A stretch of DNA of 54,441 nt from JAIRMO01 sp046533115 (lineage in GTDB: Bacteria; Spirochaetota; Spirochaetia; Treponematales; Breznakiellaceae). The stretch's first letter is position 1. Each line of letters begins with the position of its first letter. The notes beneath the pieces were generated by a model that was given only the letters and a program-made list of their open reading frames with translations, did no database searches and had not been told where the DNA came from. A program made the translations under genes and the position numbers. Location: NCBI RefSeq assembly GCF_046533115.1, contig NZ_JAJQRC010000019.1, positions 1-54,441 of the forward strand, written 5' to 3'. Positions 14,975 to 22,833 of this stretch are shown here, one piece after another.

Positions 14975-16972
14975 ATGAAAAAGGGTCTTATTTTTTGGCT
15001 TATGGCGGTATTATCCGCAGTGTTCCTGGTTATTGGTTGCAGCCAGGCTACGGACGACGACTCCGGCACGATCATGATCGGGGAACGGCTGGTTGATATT
15101 GAGGTAGCTACCGAAACCGCGCTCATCGCCGCTTTGCTCAACCCCGATTACCAAATCATCGGCTTCAAGGCTGGTGCTGCTGCTACCTTTTCCACACTTG
15201 AGGAGATACCGGTGGGCAAGACCGTAATCCTTTTCAGTGAGGTAACCCCAACCAACGGTCTTGAGGTCAACGGGACCCTGGTGGTGGAGGGCGGGGGAAC
15301 CCTGTCAGCTGACTCCAGCCATAGGGTCAGGGTAATAGCCGGAAACATCGAGGTCATCAACGGTATGCTTTCGGTGAACTCGGTGGTGGACATCCACGGC
15401 AAGAACATTGAGATACAGATCCTCGGTACCGGGAAGGCATATTTCAACGGTGGAACCCTGGAAATCAAGAGCGGGATTCGCGACCTGAGTGATGTCAAAA
15501 CCGCCTTCAGTTGGGTTCCCAAGGGGACGGTCTTACTCAGTACCGTTGCGATTACTCAGCCAATCAAACCCAGCGAACTTACGCAGCAGGTCCCGACCAC
15601 GGCTCTTCGCCGGTTAACCATAAGTCTGCCACTGGTCAACAATACATCAGACCCTGATACTGCGGAAACCATCACCGTTCCCGCGGGTATGACCTTTACC
15701 ACGGCTGATCCTCTCCCTGCTCTGAAGAATCTCACCGTAGCGGGTAACCTTACGGCAAGCGTTGCTACCTTCAACAGACTTGAAAATCTTACCGTATCCG
15801 GCACCCTTACGGCAAACGCCGCCTTGTTCAATAATGTTGCGGACCTTACCGTGGCGGGTACCCTTACGGCAACCGCCGCCACCTATGACAAGGTTAAGAC
15901 CCTGGTGGTGGACGGAACCTTTAACACCACCGCTGCCACGAAGGCGGCGTTCAACAGTTTGGAAAGCCTCACGGTGAATCCGGGCGGGACCTTTACTACT
16001 ACCAAGGATATCGGATCAAACGCGACAGACGCGGCGGGGATCACCATCGTCATAAAGCCGGAAGACAAAACGACCGTCCCAGTAACACCGCCAGGCAGCG
16101 CAACAGTCGGTGTCATTAACAAACTCAGGACCTCGGTGATAGAGGGCTCCCTGGAGGCCAACGGCTTTAGTACCTTTGACACCAACGCCACCCTCACCGC
16201 CGCCGAAGGCGGCACCATCAACGGCGTCACCTTCCCGGCAGTAACCCGCCCCATCACGGCAATCACGGCAGCAGCGGGACCTCTGTATACCGTTACCATC
16301 GATGATTACACCGTACCCCGGGATGGGGAACTCCGCATTGGGAGTACATCGACCCTCATCATCCCGACCGGGAAGGTCCTCACCATTGAAGCCTATGGTG
16401 ATACCGCAGGATCCGGAAAGATTAACGCACAGGGAGCCGCTTTAGGCGGTACCATCGTGATTGACGGCGTCCAAGGTTACACAACGGTATCCGGCGGCGT
16501 AGCGGGTGACAAGCTTAGGCCTGCGGTAGTAGCGATTAAGGGAGACACCGACAAGTTAACAAACGCCATTGATTTGAAGGCAACCTTCTTTACTCTTGGA
16601 ACAGCGGATGACTATCTCGGTATAGGTTCGATAACAGTCAGTGGTACCACAGCAGACGATGTCCTGGACGACGGTGTTGGGAACGGCGGAACTGCAATTG
16701 AGCTTACGGCTGGTACGGTTGTGGGAGAAACGTCCGCCACTGGCAAAGATGGTACGAATGCAGCAGACATAGCTGCTCCTGCTAATATTAAGATTAAAAC
16801 GAGTGCTGGAACCCCCAACAAGTTACAGCTAATTGATGCTGACTACGATGGTTCTGGTAACGTCAAAAAAGCCATTCTTATCTTCAACGGAGTGAAGCTC
16901 CAAAACAATGGGCTTATAAATCCGACAGAAGTTCCTGCTTTCAGCATTGGAGTGAGTACGAAACGTACTTAA
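14975..16972 (+). CDS. Large lipoprotein with 19-aa beta repeats
   Basis: 665 aa. MKKGLIFWLMAVLSAVFLVIGCSQ is a lipoprotein signal (lipobox VIGC, Cys 22). A central region (about residues 250-320) has tandem 19-aa units NLTVAGxLTAxxATFNxLE coded by 57-bp repeats near 15729-15900, likely coils of a beta-solenoid. Elsewhere the protein is Thr/Ala/Gly-rich with short beta strands (GTLVVEGGGTLSADSSHRV, GTIVIDGVQGYTTVSGG). An N-terminal segment (LIAALLNPDYQIIGFKAGAAATF) parallels the LRR lipoprotein's early domain. The start is fixed by CTAAGGAGGA 5 bases upstream; the 19 codons before it are rejected. The function is unknown; surface or periplasmic display is inferred from lipidation. The gene ends before two strong hairpins. 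Confidence 0.8.
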   Translation: MKKGLIFWLMAVLSAVFLVIGCSQATDDDSGTIMIGERLVDIEVATETALIAALLNPDYQIIGFKAGAAATFSTLEEIPVGKTVILFSEVTPTNGLEVNGTLVVEGGGTLSADSSHRVRVIAGNIEVINGMLSVNSVVDIHGKNIEIQILGTGKAYFNGGTLEIKSGIRDLSDVKTAFSWVPKGTVLLSTVAITQPIKPSELTQQVPTTALRRLTISLPLVNNTSDPDTAETITVPAGMTFTTADPLPALKNLTVAGNLTASVATFNRLENLTVSGTLTANAALFNNVADLTVAGTLTATAATYDKVKTLVVDGTFNTTAATKAAFNSLESLTVNPGGTFTTTKDIGSNATDAAGITIVIKPEDKTTVPVTPPGSATVGVINKLRTSVIEGSLEANGFSTFDTNATLTAAEGGTINGVTFPAVTRPITAITAAAGPLYTVTIDDYTVPRDGELRIGSTSTLIIPTGKVLTIEAYGDTAGSGKINAQGAALGGTIVIDGVQGYTTVSGGVAGDKLRPAVVAIKGDTDKLTNAIDLKATFFTLGTADDYLGIGSITVSGTTADDVLDDGVGNGGTAIELTAGTVVGETSATGKDGTNAADIAAPANIKIKTSAGTPNKLQLIDADYDGSGNVKKAILIFNGVKLQNNGLINPTEVPAFSIGVSTKRT

Positions 16973-17018
16973 TTCGCCCGTGCCCGGTACATTCATTGCC
17001 GGCATGGCGGGACGCAAA

Positions 17019-17049
17019 GGGCGCTGGCCGAATTTTTCGGCCAGCGCCC
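17019..17049 (+). terminator. Long GC hairpin after lipoprotein gene
   Basis: Perfect 13-bp stem GGGCGCTGGCCGA / TCGGCCAGCGCCC with loop ATTTT, 47 bases after the stop. There is no T tail, so it may work as an mRNA 3' stabiliser as well as a terminator. Confidence 0.6.
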
Positions 17050-17116
17050 GCCCCTCTGGGGCCGTAAACCGGGTAATCCCGGCCCAAAACAGCGCAACCC
17101 GCCTTCTCTTTTAAAA

Positions 17117-17154
17117 AAATCGTCCGGTTATTTTCAAAAATAACCGGACGATTT
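17117..17154. terminator. Second hairpin, likely bidirectional terminator
   Basis: 14-bp stem AAATCGTCCGGTTA / TAACCGGACGATTT; the loop TTTTCAAAAA can extend the pairing. It is flanked by A-rich and T-rich sequence on both sides. Confidence 0.6.
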
Positions 17155-17162
17155 CCCCCTCC

Positions 17163-17241
17163 CCATTCTTCACTTTTCCTTCATTTCCCCCCTTTTTCGC
17201 CTTCGTGGTTGATACCTCTTCCGTTTCTCATTCTTCGTGGT
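17163..17241. repeat. Dispersed intergenic repeat, half element
   Basis: CATTCTTCACTTTTCCTTC, TTTTTCGCCTTCGTGGTTGA and a second TTCTTCGTGGTCGC match the right arms of the elements at 18431-18612 and 26456-26653. Confidence 0.5.
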
Positions 17242-17261
17242 CGCTCTCTCTTTCCCCGGTA

Positions 17262-17290
17262 TTGACGATCGCCGGTCAAATTTATATGAT
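17262..17290 (+). promoter_or_regulatory. Promoter TTGACG-N17-TATGAT of ilvE
   Basis: TTGACG 17262-17267, 17 bases, TATGAT 17285-17290; the ATG at 17312 follows with GGAGGT in between. Near-consensus boxes suggest strong constitutive expression. Confidence 0.6.
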
Positions 17291-17311
17291 AAAATAAATC
17301 TGGAGGTAGGT

Positions 17312-18397
17312 ATGGCGTTTTCATTAAGCAGTTATCCGGTGGTGTACCGTTCAAAATATTCCAATGGGGCCTGGAAAGCGGAATATCTCGAAAAACCCCA
17401 CAAAACCCCTGCCGAAGAGGCCGCCTTGGGGGAGGCCGAAGGGGCTGCCCTGGCGGATTCCCGCAATTTTTATCCGGATATGCCCCTGGTTTCGTATACC
17501 AGTCAATACGGGCTGGGCTGTTTTGAGGGGCTCAAGGCCCTGCCCCAGAAAGACGGGGGGCTTGCGATCTTCAGACCTGACCAGAATGCCGCCCGGTTCC
17601 ACCGGTCCATGAAGGGGCTCTATATGCCTCCCTTCCCGGAGGACGCCTTTGTCAGCGCCTGTGTGGAAACGGTAAAACGTAACGCCGCGAAGGGATTCCG
17701 GCCCCAGTATAAGCCGGAATGGGAAAAAGACTCGTTTATGACCGCCGATTCAATTTATATCCGGCCCTTTACCACGACCGAAGGGGGGATCGGGGTGAAC
17801 ATATCCCGGGAACCCTGGGTGCTGGTGGTTACCACCCCGGTGAGCTCCTATTTTTCCGGAGGGAACTCCGATGCGGTAATCACCGAGCGGATTCGGGCCA
17901 CCCCCAAGGGAACCGGCTGGATCAAGGCCGCCTCCAACTATGTTATTTCCGCCCTGGCCAAGCACGAAGCCGCGGAGGCGGGTTTTATGGAATGTGTGTT
18001 TTTGGACGCGGTATACCGGCAATATATCGAAGAAGGTTCCTCCTGTAATATCTTCTTCTATCTTAAATCCGGGGAACTCGTAACCCCTGCATTGGGGGAC
18101 ACCATATTGCCCGGCATCACCCGGTCCAGCATCATCGAGCTGGCAAAGGACCGGAAGGTAACGGTTTCGGAACGGAAAATTTCGATAGTCGAGGTTTTTT
18201 CCGATGTCAAGGAATGTTTTGTCAGCGGTACCGCCGCCGGAGCGACCCCCATCGCCTCCCTCACCCACGGGGACAAAAGGGTCCTGTTTAATAACGGCAA
18301 GGTGGGAGAATTCACCGCGGAAATCCGGGATACCCTCAAGGGGATCCAATACGGTCTCCTCCCGGACCCCAAAGGCTGGATGGTTAAGGTCTGCTGA
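17312..18397 (+). CDS. ilvE: Branched-chain amino acid aminotransferase
   Basis: 361 aa, PLP fold type IV, group II BCAT. Family blocks present: SYTSQYGLGCFEGLKAL, IFRPDQNAARFHRSM, YIRPFTTTEGGIGV, the PLP-lysine region WIKAASNYVIS, the EGSSCNIFF strand and the phosphate-binding VSGTAAGATPI. It interconverts Leu, Ile and Val with their 2-oxo acids using 2-oxoglutarate/glutamate. The start at 17312 is fixed by GGAGGT 4 bases upstream; 25 upstream codons in frame overlap the promoter and are not coding. It stands alone on its own promoter, convergent with the glycosyltransferase gene. In a peptide-using bacterium it may act in degradation as much as in biosynthesis. Confidence 0.92.
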   Translation: MAFSLSSYPVVYRSKYSNGAWKAEYLEKPHKTPAEEAALGEAEGAALADSRNFYPDMPLVSYTSQYGLGCFEGLKALPQKDGGLAIFRPDQNAARFHRSMKGLYMPPFPEDAFVSACVETVKRNAAKGFRPQYKPEWEKDSFMTADSIYIRPFTTTEGGIGVNISREPWVLVVTTPVSSYFSGGNSDAVITERIRATPKGTGWIKAASNYVISALAKHEAAEAGFMECVFLDAVYRQYIEEGSSCNIFFYLKSGELVTPALGDTILPGITRSSIIELAKDRKVTVSERKISIVEVFSDVKECFVSGTAAGATPIASLTHGDKRVLFNNGKVGEFTAEIRDTLKGIQYGLLPDPKGWMVKVC

Positions 18398-18430
18398 TCC
18401 GCGAAAACACTCAATGACATTAAGAATTTA

Positions 18431-18612
18431 ACCACAAAGGCGAATAAGGCGAAGAAGGAAAGGGAAGAATTAAAAGGGAAAAATGAAGAGTGAGGAAGAA
18501 TGCCCGCTTTTCACTTTTCATTCTTAATTCCCTTTTTCGCCTTCTGCGCCTTTGTGGTGATTTCTTCCTCTTTGTTCGTGGTGTTCGAGTGATTCGTGGC
18601 TAATCCTGTTTT
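18431..18612. repeat. Composite dispersed palindromic repeat
   Basis: Left arm ACCACAAAGGCGAATAAGG(..) at 18431, right arm CGCCTTCTGCGCCTTTGTGG to 18557, with a purine-rich left and pyrimidine-rich right half. It is followed by GTTCGTGGTGTTCGAGTGA(..) and GGCTAATCCT (18574-18607), the reverse complement of the CACGAAC arm seen at 13244 and 31080. It lies between two convergent genes. Confidence 0.6.
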
Positions 18613-18643
18613 CGCCTTCGTGGTCGACTTCTTTACTTGCCCT

Positions 18644-19828
18644 TCAGGAAGAAACCCGGCTGCCCTTCCAATCTACTTTGATGCCGAAAAAGCCCAATAT
18701 CGTAAGAAAGGTAAAATATATCGGGGTAAAAATAAGCTGCAGCCCATAGGCAGCCCCTTTTTTAGGCAGGGAAGCCCTGAAAAGGCCCAGGGTGGCAATG
18801 GTGTTCAGGATCATGGCAAAAAATACCGCCCCGGGCAGGGGCCACAGGGAGGGGATGAAGGGGACGAGGGGTATGGCCAACATCCCCATGGATATGGTGA
18901 CCATCAAAAAACCGAAGTTGAGCCGGGTTGATCGGTCGGGGCTAAAAAGCCCTCCGTTATTCCACCGGAGGGTCTGGTTGATCAGGTCTTTCCACGAGGA
19001 TTCTCCCTGGGTCATCACCGGCACGTCGCTTCCGCAGGCGGAATGGATGGCGTAGTTCGAATGGGAGCGGATCCGGGAGATGAGGGCCGCGTCCTCCGTG
19101 GGGGAGGGGGGAATGGCCCCATAGCCGCCTATGGCTTGCAGGGCCTCCCGGCGCAGGATAAGGTTGTTCCCAAAGCCGCCGCCGGCGGCGCCGAGCCCTG
19201 TGGAACCGACCAGATACATATACCGTATCGCGTGATCAAAACACTGGTAAAGATGGAAAAATCCCTTTCCCCCGTATTTTTTGAAAACCGGCCCAATGGC
19301 GGCCCCGGTCCGGGGGTCCTGCATCCTCCGGATCATGGCCCTGATCCAGCAGGGGGGAACCTCGCAGTCCGCATCGGTAAAGAGGAGCAAGGACCCGGAA
19401 GCCGCTTCGATACCCCGGTTCAGGGCGTATTGTTTATGGTTGGGTCCGGGATTTTCTTTCAGGGTGATGACCATAACCCCTTCCCGTTGTTCCGCAAAAC
19501 CCCGGAGCAGTCCCGCGGTCCCGTCAGAGGATCGGTCATCAATAAAGATAAACTCCGTCAGGGGGTAATCCTGCCCGACCAGACTCTCCAGGAGCCCGGC
19601 CATGCGCCGGGCCTCATTCCGCAGGGGGATAATCACCGAGACCTGGGGGTTTTCCTCCGTTCCGGCGTCTTCCCCCGCCCGATCCTGGGGAGCATAACCC
19701 GGTCCGGCCGCCCGTCTATCCCACCGCCATTCCCGGAAAACTCCAACCATAAGGGCGCAATGGAGGCCTCCAAAAACCAGGGCAAACCCGAAACGAAACA
19801 GATTATACAAAACCATCGAAATCGGCAT
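18644..19828 (-). CDS. Family 2 glycosyltransferase, membrane-bound
   Basis: 394 aa. An N-terminal membrane segment (MVLYNLFRFGFALVFGGLH) is followed by a GT-A domain: VSVIIPLRNEARRM, EFIFIDDRSSDGT, the metal-binding D-x-D in LLFTDADCEV, the acid region EDAALISRI, and the Q-x-x-RW motif as QTLRWNNGG. Three or four C-terminal helices follow (FGFLMVTISMGMLAIPLVPF...). This layout fits processive or lipid-linked sugar transferases facing the cytoplasm; the sugar and acceptor are unknown. The start at 19828 has no clear SD and sits 8 bases from a TATACT box, partly overlapping the promoter of the divergent tRNA gene. A second ATG lies four codons in. Confidence 0.85.
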   Translation of the reverse strand: MPISMVLYNLFRFGFALVFGGLHCALMVGVFREWRWDRRAAGPGYAPQDRAGEDAGTEENPQVSVIIPLRNEARRMAGLLESLVGQDYPLTEFIFIDDRSSDGTAGLLRGFAEQREGVMVITLKENPGPNHKQYALNRGIEAASGSLLLFTDADCEVPPCWIRAMIRRMQDPRTGAAIGPVFKKYGGKGFFHLYQCFDHAIRYMYLVGSTGLGAAGGGFGNNLILRREALQAIGGYGAIPPSPTEDAALISRIRSHSNYAIHSACGSDVPVMTQGESSWKDLINQTLRWNNGGLFSPDRSTRLNFGFLMVTISMGMLAIPLVPFIPSLWPLPGAVFFAMILNTIATLGLFRASLPKKGAAYGLQLIFTPIYFTFLTILGFFGIKVDWKGSRVSS

Positions 19829-19829
19829 A

Positions 19830-19858
19830 TTGCCATAGTATACATTATTTGTTATTAT
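19830..19858 (+). promoter_or_regulatory. tRNA promoter TTGCCA-N17-TATTAT
   Basis: TTGCCA 19830-19835, 17 bases, TATTAT 19853-19858, with the tRNA 5' end 12 bases further. A divergent TATACT (19842-19837, minus) may serve the glycosyltransferase gene. Confidence 0.5.
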
Positions 19859-19869
19859 TTTAACAGCTT

Positions 19870-19942
19870 GGGGATATAGCTCAGTTGGTAGAGCGATAGG
19901 TTCGCAATCTATAGGCCAGGGGTTCGAATCCCCTTATCTCCA
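19870..19942 (+). tRNA. tRNA-Ala (anticodon CGC)
   Basis: All four arms fold. The acceptor is GGGGATA/TATCTCC, the D arm GCTC/GAGC with an 8-base loop, and the anticodon stem ATAGG/TCTAT with loop TTCGCAA (CGC at 19903-19905). The variable loop has 5 bases; the T arm is AGGGG/CCCCT with loop TTCGAAT. The G3-U70 wobble pair, the alanine identity element, is present. The discriminator is A; CCA is not encoded. Length 73 nt. Confidence 0.95.
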
Positions 19943-20116
19943 AAAAAGTAGCACATACCCCAGTAAAGGGGGATTCGAACCGGAGCGCTGACCCCGGGCG
20001 AAGCGTTAGCTTTGAACGGGGGCGCGGTGCAAGGACGCACCGCGAAGCGCGGAGGCGGGCTGGAGAGAGTCAGCAGGAGGCTGACGACCGGAAGCCGAAT
20101 CCCCTTATCTCCAAAA
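19925..20116 (+). repeat. tRNA 3'-end duplication flanking a 150-bp structured insert
   Basis: The last bases of the tRNA plus three A (19925-19945, 21 bp, starting CGAATCCCCTTATCTCC) recur exactly at 20096-20116. The insert begins with an inverted copy of the T arm (GGGGATTCGAACC, 19969-19981, perfect partner of 19921-19933). It also holds the hairpins CGCGGTGC/GCACCGCG (20023-20044) and GTCAGC/GCTGAC (20069-20085). It contains no integrase or plausible gene. Confidence 0.75.
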
Positions 20117-20151
20117 CCTCCGCAGGCCAAGTCTCGAATTAAGTAGTCGTT

Positions 20152-20397
20152 TCAAGATGAGGATGAATTTACATATTGAACCTTAAATCCAAGTCGGGCA
20201 CATTCGGCATCAACCAATTCCCGGCTTTTCCGGTAATAATCGGCTAATTCCTCCGGTGTCATGGTTTTGGTTTCATCCTGTATTTTCAGGCGGATGGCGT
20301 GTATTTCCCGAATGCACCGGGGGGCTTCCATAACCCCCCGGTCATGCAATATCCGGGGGTCGTTCATATAGTCCTTAACCGTTTTCGTCATCGTCAT
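20152..20397 (-). CDS. Small protein paired with PIN toxin remnant (putative antitoxin)
   Basis: 81 aa, mostly helical and charged: CIREIHAIRLKIQDETKTMTPEELADYYRKSRELVDAECARLGF. Short proteins of this kind (REIHxIRxxIxEETKxxxxEExxxYYxK) are often seen immediately after PIN-domain genes, where they are presumed partners. The start at 20397 has an excellent GGAGGTGATC site 4-6 bases upstream and overlaps the 3' end of the PIN reading frame by 23 bases, so the two were one operon. The serine-run C-terminus (NSSSS) is unusual. Function is inferred from position only. Confidence 0.6.
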   Translation of the reverse strand: MTMTKTVKDYMNDPRILHDRGVMEAPRCIREIHAIRLKIQDETKTMTPEELADYYRKSRELVDAECARLGFKVQYVNSSSS

Positions 20398-20782
20398 TGA
20401 TCACCTCCGAGGGCTGATATATCCCTATCTGTCTGTATCCTTCCCGGCTGTTTATCCGGGCAGTGGCTTCAATGGTTTTCCGCTTTACAATGTGCTGAAA
20501 ATTAAGACTTACAATAAAGTCTAAGTCATTGACTGCCGCCATCGCAATATGCAGAGCATCCGTGGGATAGGTCGCCTTAACTGCCCCTTCCCGAATGTAT
20601 ATTTCCGCAAGGCGTTCTGTTTTTTCATCTTTTCCAAAGACTTTGATGTTATGTTCCCCAATAAGCCGTAACATCCTTTCCCGGCTTTCCTGATCAGGGT
20701 CCGCCTGTAATTCGTCGATAACATATATCGATGTATAGGGGTCAAACTTCCCAGCCTTTATTTCTTTGTTGATTAATGTAGG
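20375..20782 (-). pseudogene. PIN-domain toxin lacking its N-terminus
   Basis: The frame open from 20782 reads a PIN-like protein from its second helix onward: KAGKFDPYTSIYVIDEL, then ATYPTDALHIAMAA and DFIVSLNFQHIV, the conserved central acidic and C-terminal parts of the ribonuclease fold. The N-terminal strand with the first catalytic Asp (usually MxxxxDTSV) is missing: a TAG stands at 20785-20783 and no ATG, GTG or TTG lies between it and the internal ATG at 20674. The internal start would give only 99 aa without the first active-site residue. It is most likely an inactivated toxin, or one initiated from a non-standard codon. Confidence 0.6.
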
Positions 20783-20797
20783 CTATAGTCTACATTA
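20774..20797. promoter_or_regulatory. 24-bp palindrome upstream of PIN remnant
   Basis: TAATGTAGG(CTATAG)TCTACATTA is symmetric in 22 of 24 bases. It overlaps a minus-strand TATAAT (20800-20795). It fits an operator for an autoregulated toxin-antitoxin operon. Confidence 0.45.
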
Positions 20798-20882
20798 TAG
20801 TAAGAGGTTTTTCAATGATGACGCAGCTGTATCCCGGATAAAAACGTAAATGTTTTCGCTCAGGAAACAGCTTGTATAAATC

Positions 20883-20911
20883 TTGTATAATTATTCAAAT
20901 TTTGTTATATT
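20883..20911 (+). promoter_or_regulatory. Promoter TTGTAT-N17-TATATT of the dpp operon
   Basis: TTGTAT 20883-20888, 17 bases, TATATT 20906-20911, 28 bases before the dppB ATG. A second TTGTATAA lies 11 bases upstream. Confidence 0.45.
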
Positions 20912-20939
20912 AGAAACTGTGTCGTTTTTTATACGGTAT

Positions 20940-21917
20940 ATGGTTAAACGGCTCGTCAGCCTCATCCTGATTCTGCTGGTGGTTTCGGGGGCGATTTTTT
21001 TTCTTATCCGTCTGACCCCCTCGGATCCTATTGCGTCCATCACCAATGGGAGGCGGATCAGTGATGAAACCCAGGCTTCGCTGCGGGCCCAATACTACCT
21101 GGACCAGAGTCTGCCCCGGCAGTACCTTATCTGGATCTCCCATACACTTCGGGGGGATTTGGGGGATAGTTTTAGGCACCGCCAGCCGGTGGCCTTCCTC
21201 CTTGCCTCCCGGCTCCCCACCACCATTCAGCTGGTCCTGATGAGTGCGGTCTTTGCCTTGGCGCTGGCTATTCCCGGGGGGGTGATCGGCGCGATCAAAA
21301 AAGACAGCATCCTGGACCGGGTCCTGTCGGCGTTTATGATCTTCTGCGTATCCTCCCCGGTATTCCTCAACGCCATGGTGTTGATGTTGATCTTTTCTCT
21401 GCGGCTGCGGTGGTTTCCGGCCTATGGGGCGGGGCATAGTTTTGGGGAAAACCTCTACTACCTGGCCCTGCCCGCCTTTGCGTTGAGCCTCAATATGGTG
21501 GCCCTCATGGGCCGGATAACCCGGGACCGGATGATCGGGGAGCTCAAGTCGAATTACGCCCTGGCCCTGACCGCCAAGGGAACGCCCTTTACCCGGATCG
21601 TGGTGTCCCATTGCCTGAAAAACACCCTCATCCCGGTGATTACCGTGGCGGGCATACAGATCGGCACCATGGTGGTGGGGGCGGTCCTGGTGGAAAACGT
21701 GTTTGCCCTGGGGGGTATCGGCGCCCTCTTAATCGAAGGGATCCAGGGCTCGGATTATCCCCTGGTCCAGAGTATTATGTTGTTCCTCGTGGCCCTGTTT
21801 TTGGTGTTGAACCTGCTGATCGATATGGTGTATGTCCTGATAGATCCGCGAATCCGGGCCGCCGCCCTGGGAAAGAGCGGTACGGGAGGGGCTGCCGGCC
21901 CGGGGAAGGGGCCGTAA
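20940..21917 (+). CDS. dppB: Dipeptide/oligopeptide ABC transporter permease (DppB-like)
   Basis: 325 aa, first gene of a five-gene operon. It starts MVKRLVSLILILLVVSGAIFFLIRLTPSDP, the standard DppB/OppB opening (first helix, then the P-x-DP loop). About six membrane segments are present. The EAA loop that docks the ATPases is ALTAKGTPFTRIVVSHCLKNTLIP. The start at 20940 is chosen because the frame's earlier start overlaps the promoter; no strong SD is visible. It forms the channel together with DppC in the inner membrane. Confidence 0.9.
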   Translation: MVKRLVSLILILLVVSGAIFFLIRLTPSDPIASITNGRRISDETQASLRAQYYLDQSLPRQYLIWISHTLRGDLGDSFRHRQPVAFLLASRLPTTIQLVLMSAVFALALAIPGGVIGAIKKDSILDRVLSAFMIFCVSSPVFLNAMVLMLIFSLRLRWFPAYGAGHSFGENLYYLALPAFALSLNMVALMGRITRDRMIGELKSNYALALTAKGTPFTRIVVSHCLKNTLIPVITVAGIQIGTMVVGAVLVENVFALGGIGALLIEGIQGSDYPLVQSIMLFLVALFLVLNLLIDMVYVLIDPRIRAAALGKSGTGGAAGPGKGP

Positions 21918-21918
21918 C

Positions 21919-22833
21919 ATGGAAAAACCCCGGTTTAACCATCCCCTCTTTTTCAAACTCAAAAAGACCGAAGGCGCCCTGTTCACCCCGCCGATGCTGC
22001 TCTCCGGGGGGCTTTTGATCCTCATCATCCTGGGCTGCCTTTTGGCCCCGGCGATAGCGCCCTACGGCGAAACCGAGCAGAACCTGTCCGACTCTCTGGC
22101 CCCGCCCTCGGGGAGCCACCTTTTGGGGGCGGACAAGATGGGCCGGGACCTCCTGTCCCGCCTGCTCTACGGGGGCCGGGTAACCCTCCTCAACGCGGTG
22201 GCGGCGGTGCTGCTTTCCGCGGCCATTGGTCTGCCCCTGGGGCTTTTTTCCGGCTACTACGGTGGAAAGTTCGATTCCGTGACCGGCCGCTTCTGCGACG
22301 TGCTCCTCTCCTTTCCTTCGCTGCTCCTGGCCTTTCTCCTGGTGGCGGCCCTGGGCCGGGGGGTGGCCAACGCGGTTATCGCCCTGGGCATCATCTATGT
22401 CCCCATGTTGACCCGGCTGGTCCGATCCCTTACCCTGATCGAAAAAAACAAGACCTATGTGGAGGCCGCGGAATCCATTGGATTTTCCCGGAACTACATC
22501 ATCTTCCGCCATATCTTTCCCAACTGTCTGGACACGGTGCTGGTACAACTCGCCCTGGATCTGGCCTATGCGATCCTGGATCTGGCGGCCTTAAGTTTTA
22601 TCGGCCTTGGGGTGCGCCCCCCCGCCGCGGACTGGGGGGCCATGCTGGAGGAGGGCCGGAATTTCCTGCTGCAGAGCCCCCTCCTGGCCCTGGCCCCGGG
22701 GGCGGCCATCGTGCTCACCGTGGTGAGCCTCAACATCTTCTGCGACTGCGTCACCCAATACCTGGACCCCGCGGGCCGGACCCTCCCCTCCTTTGAAAAA
22801 ATCGAAAAACGCACGAAGGAGGGGAAATCGTGA
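21919..22833 (+). CDS. dppC: Dipeptide/oligopeptide ABC transporter permease (DppC-like)
   Basis: 304 aa. It begins one base after the dppB stop. The N-terminus has the OppC_N region with one helix (MLLSGGLLILIILGCLLAPAIAPYG), then the HLLGADKMGRDLLSRLLYGGR block diagnostic of DppC/OppC. Further helices follow, and the EAA loop is YVEAAESIGFSRNYIIFRHIFPNC. It ends with the GAMLEEGR...PGAAIVLTVVSLN region. It is the heterodimer partner of DppB. Its stop overlaps the GTG start of the ATPase gene (GTGA). Confidence 0.92.
   Translation: MEKPRFNHPLFFKLKKTEGALFTPPMLLSGGLLILIILGCLLAPAIAPYGETEQNLSDSLAPPSGSHLLGADKMGRDLLSRLLYGGRVTLLNAVAAVLLSAAIGLPLGLFSGYYGGKFDSVTGRFCDVLLSFPSLLLAFLLVAALGRGVANAVIALGIIYVPMLTRLVRSLTLIEKNKTYVEAAESIGFSRNYIIFRHIFPNCLDTVLVQLALDLAYAILDLAALSFIGLGVRPPAADWGAMLEEGRNFLLQSPLLALAPGAAIVLTVVSLNIFCDCVTQYLDPAGRTLPSFEKIEKRTKEGKS

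Noticed and set aside
19925..20116. Complete integrative element at tRNA-Ala
   Set aside because: No integrase or cargo gene lies between the repeats; only a possible mini-element or scar is supported.
19909..20130. Minus-strand 73-aa frame containing GDKGIRTPGL
   Set aside because: It is the reverse reading of the tRNA T arm and its copy, a well-known false protein.
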